From the NCBI GenBank assembly GCA_942491465.1, contig CALOBA010000066.1:1-12105 (forward strand): 12,105 nucleotides of DNA. Direction: 5' to 3'. The position numbers and the translations under genes are program-made. Positions 1 to 5,642 of this stretch are shown here, in pieces. Positions within the stretch are counted from its first letter, which is position 1; the number at the start of each line of letters is the position of its first letter. This DNA comes from CALOBA01 sp942491465. GTDB lineage: Bacteria > Pseudomonadota > Gammaproteobacteria > Chromatiales > Chromatiaceae. The notes beneath the pieces are model-generated. The model was not told the DNA's origin. It worked only from the letters and a program-made list of their open reading frames with translations, and ran no database searches.

Positions 1-43
1 AGAATGAAGAGGTGCATCACGAGAATTTAGTGCCAATAGTTGA

Positions 44-193
44 CAGGTCAAAACATATCAGCGGTGGTTATGCAAGAAACACAAACGGCCGGGTCAGGGC
101 ACCGCACGCTTCCCTGACAAGTACCTCCACGATGTCTTGAGGCTACAGCGGCTGTCGGTGCGCACGCGTGACCTTCCGTGGGCGAAGGCATAA
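44..193 (+). pseudogene. Group II intron reverse transcriptase/maturase, C-terminal fragment
   Basis: The plus-strand frame ending at TAA 191-193 gives a basic peptide of 49 residues. It contains RWLCKKHKRPGQGTARFPD, then KYLHDVLRLQRLSVRTRD, and ends in LPWAKA. From memory, this matches the last part of bacterial group II intron maturases (a W-L-C/R-x-K-H segment, a G-T-x-R-F/Y-P-D segment and a terminal PWAKA-type end). In-frame TGA codons at 41-43 and 5-7 show that no intact gene precedes it here. It is therefore a 5'-truncated relic. The frame is too short to be found by length-based gene callers. What supports it is the peptide match together with the domain V that follows directly. Confidence 0.7.
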
Positions 194-206
194 CCACCTC
201 GTCCGA

Positions 207-239
207 GCGCCGGATGCGGGCGATCCGCACGTCCGGTGC
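207..239 (+). ncRNA. Group II intron domain V
   Basis: The 33 bases fold as the catalytic domain V hairpin. An 8-bp outer stem pairs 207-214 (GCGCCGGA) with 232-239 (TCCGGTGC), including one G-U pair. A two-base CG bulge follows at 230-231 on the 3' side. A 5-bp inner stem pairs 215-219 with 225-229, closing a 5-base loop (GCGAT). The two-base bulge and a CGC version of the catalytic triad at 208-210 are family hallmarks. It lies 13 bases after the maturase stop, where domain V is expected. Confidence 0.75.
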
Positions 240-405
240 GACGAGCGGCGACTGGAAACGGGACTATGGTCCGGATTGAGGCCCCGGCATGGGCGAACGC
301 CGCCGGCAACGGCTACTCCCCGCGACCTACGGTTACCGCGCCAGTCGTCGACTCTACCTCGATTGGTCACCGCAAATTCATACCGCTGACCCCTGATCCT
401 GTCGA

Positions 406-419
406 TGACCTTCAGGTCA
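406..419. promoter_or_regulatory. Palindrome TGACCTTCAGGTCA (operator candidate)
   Basis: Perfect 6-bp arms around a 2-base centre, the geometry of a dimeric repressor site. It lies about 160 bases upstream of the putative oxidase promoter. No regulator can be assigned. Confidence 0.3.
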
Positions 420-436
420 CCAACAAACTGATCCCG

Positions 437-452
437 GTCGTTCGGGAACGAC
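437..452. promoter_or_regulatory. Palindrome GTCGTTCGGGAACGAC (operator candidate)
   Basis: Perfect 7-bp arms around a GG centre. It starts 18 bases after the 406-419 palindrome but has a different sequence. It could be an operator or a small hairpin; no T-run follows, so it is not an intrinsic terminator. Confidence 0.3.
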
Positions 453-577
453 GTAAGCGCCCCTTCGTAGACGCGAGATCCGATCGTGCGGCGCGAGTGG
501 CTCCTGGGGTGCCCGACGGCAGCTGAGCGATAGGTCGAATCACCCAGGGCTTTCCCATCAGTTCGACAAAACAAAGG

Positions 578-605
578 TTGACAATTGTCAATTCTTTGGT
601 TTACT
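578..605 (+). promoter_or_regulatory. Putative promoter with overlapping operator, multicopper oxidase gene
   Basis: A perfect sigma-70 -35 box TTGACA (578-583) is followed after 16 bases by TTTACT (600-605, 4 of 6 matches to TATAAT). The -35 box is the left half of a perfect 14-bp palindrome TTGACAATTGTCAA (578-591). The dyad continues outward as AAAG (573-576) and CTTT (594-597). A dimeric regulator bound there would cover the -35 box and block polymerase. The predicted transcript starts near 612, giving a leader of about 240 bases. The site does not resemble the CueR, CsoR or CopY motifs I know, so the regulator is unknown. Confidence 0.45.
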
Positions 606-611
606 GATCCG

Positions 612-850
612 CGAGGAGTTTGGCATCAAATGACAGGGATGGGGTGTACTGTGATCTCGGTGAAGTCGCATTGAGGAGGTCGAACCCTGTCCATGAGGGG
701 CCGCCACCTGCTTGTGGAAATCGAACTTGTAGATGCAAGTGTCGCTGCCTCAAACCGGCTAACAAAACACGCTTGACCATTACACCGACGAGCCGGGCAT
801 TCCACCAGCCCGGCCAAATGCTCGGAAACGGGCGCTGGAGGATGTGAAAG
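612..850 (+). other. Long 5' leader of the oxidase gene with hairpin
   Basis: No gene is recognised between the putative promoter and the oxidase start. A perfect 7-bp hairpin (GCCGGGC 792-798 with GCCCGGC 808-814, 9-base loop) lies 36 bases before the start codon. GGAGG at 837-841 is the ribosome binding site, 9 bases before ATG 851. The length of the leader leaves room for post-transcriptional control, but I see no known riboswitch fold. Confidence 0.35.
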
Positions 851-3196
851 ATGAAGCTAAAACCGATTGCCGCGAGGCATGGCTGGGCCTTTGCCCTGCT
901 GCCTCTGTCATTAGGCTGCGCTAACGCGCTTGCACAGGCCGTTCCGGGCGGCACCCTGGACCCGCTGACCATCCCGAAATACGTGACACCCCTGGTCATC
1001 CCGCCGGTGCTTTACGATGACGGCGCTGCTCCGATGAGCGTCGAAGTCGCCCAGCGCCAGTTCGACCAGCAGCAGTTGCCCGCCTCGGGCTGTCTCGCGG
1101 CGCAGGCGTTGAACCCGGCGCTGGCCTGTAACGGCGATGCATTCCCTCAAACCACGCTGTGGGGCTACGGCAACCCGGCCATTCCGGCGACCTTCAACAA
1201 CCCGGCGTTCACGTTCGAAGTGACCAAGGACACGATGACCACGGTCAAATGGATCAATGACCTGACGGACGGTGCCGGCAGCTACTTGCCGCACATTATC
1301 CAGGACGCGGCTGGCAACCCGATTATCGACCAGACACTGCACTGGGCGGCGCCGAACCAGGATTGTCGCAACGGCGTGACCGGCCCCGCTGGCGAAACCG
1401 ATTGCCGTGGCAATTCTGACCAGCCCTACACCGGCCCGGTACCGATGGTCGTGCACGTGCACGGCGCCCATGTCGGTCCCGGCAGTGACGGATACCCCGA
1501 AGCCTGGTGGCTGCCGGCAGGCACTGACGCCGGCATCGACTGTACCAACGTCCCCGGCTATCCGGCCACACCCGACGATATGACCGATGACTTCGACTGC
1601 AACGGCACCTTCTTCGAAAGCGACGAGGGCGCAGATACACTGAATGCGCTGGGTCAGGGCTATGCGATCGACACGTACCCGAATGACCAGCCGACCACGA
1701 CCCTGTGGTACCACGACCACAGCCTGGGTATTACCCGGCTGAACGTCTATGCTGCTTCCGCCGGTTTCTGGCTGATCCGCGATGCCAACGACGGTGAAAC
1801 CGGCCTGCTGCCGACAGATGCGCTCGGCAATCCGCAGGCGCTGCCTGGTCCGGCACCGCAGGCCGGTCAGGACCCGAACGGTAATCCGGAGGTTCGTGCC
1901 ACGATCCGCGAGATCCCGATCGCAATCCAGCCGAAATCGTTCAACGCCGACGGCAGCCAGTACTACCCGGCCGCACGCGCGTTCTTCGAGGGCCTGGGTC
2001 TGGGTGACACCTTTGCCGACAACACCGGCATCAACATGCCGTTCCTGCCGCAGGGTACATCCGACATCGCACCGGTGTGGAACCCGGAAGCCTTTTTCAA
2101 CACGATGGTGGTCAACGGCTCGACCTGGCCGGTGTACGAAGTGGCCCCTGAGCGTTACAGGCTGCGTTTCGTCAACGCCAGTGACTCGCGTTTCCTGAAC
2201 ATGTCGCTGTTCACCCTGAAGCCAAACGGCAGAAAGGATGAAGAACTGCCGTTCTACCAGATCGGCTCCGACCAAAGCCTGCTGCCGCAGGTGGTGCAGA
2301 TCGAGACCGGCTTCGCGACGCCGCTGGTAGCAGGTGCGCCATTGCCCAAGAATCCATCACAAAAGGTCAAGGGCACCTTCAAGGACCAGGCGCTGCTGAT
2401 GGGCCCGGCTGAACGTGCCGACGTGATCGTCGATTTCACCGGCCTGCCTGACGGCACCATCGTGCGCATGTTCAACACCGCGCCCGACGCACCGTTCGGT
2501 GGCTTCCCGGATGTACCGGCTGACCCTGCGACCACCGGTCAGGTGATGCAGTTCGTGATCAACTCGGCGCCGGCGAATCCTGCTGGCGACCCGAGTACTC
2601 CGGTGAACCTGCTGGCGTTCGATGTCAACCCGGGCGGTGTGCCCAAACTGGGTGCCTCCAATGCAACCCGCGACCTGGCCCTGCTCGAGGAAGAATCGGC
2701 GCTGCTGTGCGTCACGGTGAATGCCAAGACCGGCGTGATCGATCTGGTGCCCGGCTCGCTGCCTCCGCTCTGCGCGGGTGGTGGCGTGCCGTTCGGGCCG
2801 AAAGAAGCGGTGCTCGGTGTTGCCGGTTCCGCGGGCGGACAGGTCCAGCTCTGGGATGACCCGATCGCGCAGAATCCGCAAGTCGATGCGACCGAGACAT
2901 GGGAGCTGTGGAACTGGTCGGCCGACGGTCACCCGATCCACCTGCACCTGGTCAAGTTCGAAGTGGTCAACCGCGAGATCATCGGCGGTGCGGTGCGTCC
3001 GCCCGAGCCCTGGGAGGCCGGCTACAAGGACACGGTCATCGCATATCCGGGCGAGGTGACCCGCGTCAAGGCCAAGTTCGACATCCCCGGCCTCTACGTC
3101 TGGCACTGCCACATCCTCTCGCACGAGGACAACGAGATGATGGTGCCGTACTGCGTTGGACAGGCAGGGACGGATTGCCCGGCCGAGCTGTTCTGA
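851..3196 (+). CDS. Periplasmic multicopper oxidase, CotA/bilirubin oxidase-like
   Basis: Multicopper oxidases take electrons from a substrate at a type 1 copper and reduce O2 to water at a trinuclear cluster; in a copper locus the likely substrate is Cu(I), with phenolics or Mn(II) as alternatives. All ligand motifs are present: HVHGAHV (H202, H204), YHDH (H288, H290), HPIHLH (H694, H697, H699) and HCHILSHEDNEM (H752, C753, H754, H758, M763). The type 1 site is thus H694, C753, H758 and M763, with the CotA-type axial Met. A Sec signal peptide covers residues 1-30 and ends ALAQA; no twin-arginine motif is seen, although many relatives use Tat. At 781 residues it is far longer than CotA (about 510). 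The extra length includes loops with closely spaced cysteine pairs (C81/C93, C172/C185, C231/C250, C620/C641, C768/C776). ATG 851 has GGAGG 9 bases upstream. The physiological substrate is inferred. Confidence 0.92.
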   Translation: MKLKPIAARHGWAFALLPLSLGCANALAQAVPGGTLDPLTIPKYVTPLVIPPVLYDDGAAPMSVEVAQRQFDQQQLPASGCLAAQALNPALACNGDAFPQTTLWGYGNPAIPATFNNPAFTFEVTKDTMTTVKWINDLTDGAGSYLPHIIQDAAGNPIIDQTLHWAAPNQDCRNGVTGPAGETDCRGNSDQPYTGPVPMVVHVHGAHVGPGSDGYPEAWWLPAGTDAGIDCTNVPGYPATPDDMTDDFDCNGTFFESDEGADTLNALGQGYAIDTYPNDQPTTTLWYHDHSLGITRLNVYAASAGFWLIRDANDGETGLLPTDALGNPQALPGPAPQAGQDPNGNPEVRATIREIPIAIQPKSFNADGSQYYPAARAFFEGLGLGDTFADNTGINMPFLPQGTSDIAPVWNPEAFFNTMVVNGSTWPVYEVAPERYRLRFVNASDSRFLNMSLFTLKPNGRKDEELPFYQIGSDQSLLPQVVQIETGFATPLVAGAPLPKNPSQKVKGTFKDQALLMGPAERADVIVDFTGLPDGTIVRMFNTAPDAPFGGFPDVPADPATTGQVMQFVINSAPANPAGDPSTPVNLLAFDVNPGGVPKLGASNATRDLALLEEESALLCVTVNAKTGVIDLVPGSLPPLCAGGGVPFGPKEAVLGVAGSAGGQVQLWDDPIAQNPQVDATETWELWNWSADGHPIHLHLVKFEVVNREIIGGAVRPPEPWEAGYKDTVIAYPGEVTRVKAKFDIPGLYVWHCHILSHEDNEMMVPYCVGQAGTDCPAELF

Positions 3197-3250
3197 GCCT
3201 GGTTGGCGATCGCGCGGGCGGCAGCCGTATCGCCCGCGCCCATCCCGACG

Positions 3251-3275
3251 GGCCCGCCTTGGGGCGGCCTTTTTT
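3251..3275 (+). terminator. Intrinsic terminator after the oxidase gene
   Basis: A GC-rich stem (3251-3258 with 3263-3269, one bulged C, loop TTGG) is followed directly by six T residues (3270-3275). It lies 54 bases after the oxidase stop and separates that gene from the downstream operon. Confidence 0.75.
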
Positions 3276-3292
3276 CGATCTGCGGCGCGCTG

Positions 3293-3321
3293 TCGACGCG
3301 GACGGTCCGGCCTGCTTTAAT
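3293..3321 (+). promoter_or_regulatory. Putative promoter of the FKBP-cusB-cusA operon
   Basis: TCGACG (3293-3298, 4 of 6 to the -35 consensus), a 17-base spacer, then TTTAAT (3316-3321, 5 of 6 to the -10 consensus) lie just after the terminator. The expected start is near 3328. The 17-base spacer is the ordinary one, not the 19-20 bases of MerR/CueR-controlled promoters. A 7-bp hairpin (GGCCCGC 3324-3330 with GCGGGCC 3339-3345) would form at the very 5' end of the transcript. Confidence 0.4.
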
Positions 3322-3422
3322 TCGGCCCGCTGCAGGAGGCGGGCCTGCCGACTGTCCCGGCGGCCGGTACCGCTGACGTGCCGCATGACCACACAACAGT
3401 CGTAACCCGAGGAGGAATTTCC

Positions 3423-4166
3423 TTGAAGCACCCTGTGCTTGCCGCCGCCGTCATCGCGGGCCTCGCCGGCGCCCAGGCCGCCCTTGCGGCCGACGACGCG
3501 CTGAACTTCGACGACGAGACCACCCGCATCAACTACAGCCTGGGCTACCAGATCGGCGGCGACTTTAAGCGCCAGGGCGTGGAGATGAACGCCGACGCCG
3601 TGGTGCAGGGCATCGAGGATGGGCTGTCGGGCGCTGAGCCACGGATGCCTGCGGCCGACATGCGCCAGACCCTGATGGAGCTGAAACGCAAGGTCGTCGC
3701 CGAGCAGCGCAAGCGCTCCATCGAGCGGGAGCTGGACCTGCTGGCCGCCGGCAAGGACTTCATGCAGGAGAACGCCGGCAAGGAGGGCGTCGTGACCACC
3801 GACAGCGGCCTGCAGTACAAGATCATCGAGGAGGGCACCGGCAAGAGCCCCGGGCCCCAGGATGAGGTCACGGTCCACTACACGGGCACGCTGATCGACG
3901 GCAAGGAGTTCGACAGCTCCCACAAGCGCGGCGAGCCCTCCACCTTCCGGCTCGACGGCGTCATCAAGGGCTGGTCCGAGGGCCTACAGCTGATGAAGGA
4001 GGGCGGCAAGGCCCAGCTCTTCATCCCTGAGAATCTGGCTTACGGCGACCGCGGGCCCCTCGGCCACCGGACCCTCATCTTCGACGTCGAACTGCTATCG
4101 GTTGGGGAGCCAACGGCCGAGACGCCCGCCGCTTCGCAGGATGGCGAGGCGAAGCCAGGCGAGTGA
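3423..4166 (+). CDS. Periplasmic FKBP-type peptidyl-prolyl cis-trans isomerase (FkpA/Mip-like)
   Basis: The product (247 aa) should catalyse proline isomerisation and act as a chaperone in the periplasm. A Sec signal peptide (about residues 1-22, hydrophobic Ala/Val/Leu core, ending QAALA) precedes an N-terminal dimerisation domain with INYSLGYQIGGDF and a long charged helix. The C-terminal FKBP domain (about 122-232) has VHYTGTLIDGKEFDSS, VIKGWSEGLQLMKEGGKAQL and IPENLAYGDRG. A short acidic/Ala tail follows. I chose TTG 3423 because GAGGAGGA at 3409-3416 lies 6 bases before it and it places the signal peptide at the N terminus. The upstream GTG 3378 in the same frame would bury it. It is the first gene of the operon; cusB follows after a gap of about 51 bases. 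Its link to metal efflux is inferred: it may fold envelope proteins under copper stress or serve the pump complex. Confidence 0.9.
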   Translation: MKHPVLAAAVIAGLAGAQAALAADDALNFDDETTRINYSLGYQIGGDFKRQGVEMNADAVVQGIEDGLSGAEPRMPAADMRQTLMELKRKVVAEQRKRSIERELDLLAAGKDFMQENAGKEGVVTTDSGLQYKIIEEGTGKSPGPQDEVTVHYTGTLIDGKEFDSSHKRGEPSTFRLDGVIKGWSEGLQLMKEGGKAQLFIPENLAYGDRGPLGHRTLIFDVELLSVGEPTAETPAASQDGEAKPGE

Positions 4167-4217
4167 GTCCGTCTTCGACGAGCCCGGGCGCTTTCCCGTC
4201 ACATGGAGCTGTACCCC

Positions 4218-5636
4218 TTGAGACCTACCGATGGACGCCGTTGCGCGCGGGCGGCAGTGCTCTCGCTGCTGGTCCTGGTGCTCGCCGCAGGCTGCAACGG
4301 CGAGCCCGAAGACCCTGACGCAACGCTACAAGGCGCCGGCGAATCCGCGCTGGCGCATGCCGAGAGACATCTGGACCCGACCTACGTCTGCCCGATGCAC
4401 CCGAGTATCGTGCGCGACGCCCCCGACACCTGCCCGATCTGCGGCATGGACCTGGTTGCCAAGGCGGCGCCAGCCGGCGAGACCGCATCCGAGCATGCAC
4501 GCAGGCACCTGGACCCGACCTACGTCTGCCCGATGCACCCGAGCATCGTGCGCGACGCCCCCGATACCTGCCCGATCTGCGGCATGGCGCTGGTGGCGAA
4601 GCAGCTCGACGACGGCACCGGCGAGCGCCCGGCCGTGACCCTGGCGCCGTCGGTGATCCAGACCATGGGCGTGCGCACCGTGAAGCTGGAGCGGGGCACG
4701 TTGTGGAAGTTCATCCGCACCCAGGGCCGGGTGACCTACGACGACGACCGCCTGATCCGCGTCCATCCGCGCACCCCGGGCTGGATCGAGACCCTGTACG
4801 TGCGCACCGACGGCCTGCGCGTGGAGCGCAAGGACGACCTCGCCGACTATTTCTCGCCGGACGTCCTGCTGGCCCAGCGCGACTACATCGAGTCCCTGCG
4901 CGGCAGCGAGCTGGAGTCCTTCGGCGGCGCGGCGGCGAAGGACCCGGCAACGGCCTTCCGCGAGCGCGCCGGCGTGGACATGCTGCGCTATCTGCGCGTG
5001 CCGTCCATGGACATCATGGGCCTGGAGCGCAGCATGGAGCCACGCTCCATCGTGCCCATCAAGGCCCCGCAGGGCGGCATCATCATCGAGCACAACGTGC
5101 GCGAGGGTATGTTCGTGACACCCGCGGACACCATGTTCACCATCGCCGACCTGTCCGAGGTCTGGGTCATGGTGGACGTCTTCGAGCAGCAGATCGGCTG
5201 GGTGCGGCCCGGCCTGAGCGCCGAGATCACGACCCCGGCCTGGCCGGGCCGGACCTGGGAGGGCACGCTGCAGTTCGTCTATCCGGAGGTGGACCCGCGG
5301 GCGCGCACGCTGCGCGCCCGGCTGGAGCTCGCGAACCCCGACGAGGCGCTGAAGCCCAACATGTTCGTCGAGGCCGTCATCTACGGCGGCCCGAAGCGGG
5401 ACGTGCTGATCCTGCCGCGGGAGGCGCTGATCCTGAGCGGCGAGCGCGAGCTGGTGGTCAAGTCCCTCGGCGACGGGCGCTTCCTGCCGGTGGAGGTGAA
5501 GACCGGGATCTGGCGCGGCGACCAGGTGGAGGTGCTCGACGGCCTGCAGGAGGGCGAGGAGATCGTCGTCTCCGGCCAGTTCCTGATCGACTCCGAGTCC
5601 AATCTTCAGGCCAGCTTCCGCCGCTTGGGCGACTGA
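4218..5636 (+). CDS. cusB: CusB-like membrane fusion lipoprotein with two tandem heavy-metal-binding domains
   Basis: This is the periplasmic adaptor of an HME-RND tripartite efflux system; CusB proteins join the inner-membrane pump to the outer-membrane channel and hand metal to the pump. A lipoprotein signal ends VLAAGC (C26), so the mature protein is probably lipid-anchored. Two HMBD modules follow (about residues 53-83 and 99-129), each with YVCPMHPSIVRDAPDTCPICGM, i.e. C-P-M-H and C-P-I-C-G-M ligands suited to Cu(I)/Ag(I). The rest is a normal adaptor with a barrel-sandwich region, an alpha-hairpin containing LLAQRDYIESLRG, a beta-barrel (TIADLSEVWVMVDVFEQQ) and a membrane-proximal domain ending ESNLQASFRRLGD. 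There is no C-terminal CusF-like domain. I chose TTG 4218 because GGAG (4205-4208) lies 9 bases upstream; ATG 4203 has no ribosome binding site but remains possible (477 aa). The stop is 6 bases before cusA. Confidence 0.9.
   Translation: MRPTDGRRCARAAVLSLLVLVLAAGCNGEPEDPDATLQGAGESALAHAERHLDPTYVCPMHPSIVRDAPDTCPICGMDLVAKAAPAGETASEHARRHLDPTYVCPMHPSIVRDAPDTCPICGMALVAKQLDDGTGERPAVTLAPSVIQTMGVRTVKLERGTLWKFIRTQGRVTYDDDRLIRVHPRTPGWIETLYVRTDGLRVERKDDLADYFSPDVLLAQRDYIESLRGSELESFGGAAAKDPATAFRERAGVDMLRYLRVPSMDIMGLERSMEPRSIVPIKAPQGGIIIEHNVREGMFVTPADTMFTIADLSEVWVMVDVFEQQIGWVRPGLSAEITTPAWPGRTWEGTLQFVYPEVDPRARTLRARLELANPDEALKPNMFVEAVIYGGPKRDVLILPREALILSGERELVVKSLGDGRFLPVEVKTGIWRGDQVEVLDGLQEGEEIVVSGQFLIDSESNLQASFRRLGD
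4353..4590 (+). repeat. Tandem duplication of the HMBD module inside cusB
   Basis: Two copies lie 138 bases (46 codons) apart. The core, 4371-4449 against 4509-4587, is identical at 77 of 79 positions; both differences (4406 T/C and 4426-region C/T) are silent third-position changes. Weaker similarity extends upstream to about 4353, where the proteins read AHAERHLDP and EHARRHLDP. This points to an in-frame duplication of one metal-binding unit with its linker, either recent or kept uniform by recombination. Confidence 0.85.
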
Positions 5637-5642
5637 CCCGCC

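Larger units (their letters stand above)
44..330 (+). mobile_element. Group II intron 3' remnant (5' truncated)
   Basis: The segment holds the C-terminal end of an intron-encoded reverse transcriptase/maturase, then a typical domain V 13 bases after its stop codon, in the normal order of a bacterial group II intron 3' end. The reading frame is closed by a TGA at 41-43, so maturase similarity begins at about 44 and everything upstream (domains I-III, the RT domain) is missing or lies in unrelated sequence. The 3' boundary is uncertain: domain VI and the splice site should fall within about 100 bases after domain V, and I place the end near 330 only as an estimate. The remnant cannot move by itself because it lacks the RT. 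Confidence 0.7.
331..577. other. Gene-free stretch with palindromes
   Basis: I recognise no protein or RNA gene here on either strand; short open frames exist but show no family signature. Two perfect inverted repeats stand out: TGACCT-TC-AGGTCA at 406-419 and GTCGTTC-GG-GAACGAC at 437-452. The stretch separates the intron remnant from the promoter of the oxidase gene. Confidence 0.5.

Noticed and set aside
93..118. Hairpin GTCAGGG/CCCTGAC with a 12-base loop
   Set aside because: It lies within the maturase coding remnant, has no T-run, and may be coincidental in coding sequence.
172..188. CCTTC-N7-GAAGG, resembling a CueR/MerR-type operator
   Set aside because: It falls inside the last codons of the maturase fragment, has no promoter boxes with a 19-20 base spacer around it, and is about 660 bases from the oxidase start.
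911..3124. Long minus-strand frames opposite the multicopper oxidase (911-2275 and 2357-3124)
   Set aside because: Antisense shadows without family features, start context or signal sequences. The plus strand carries all copper-ligand motifs.
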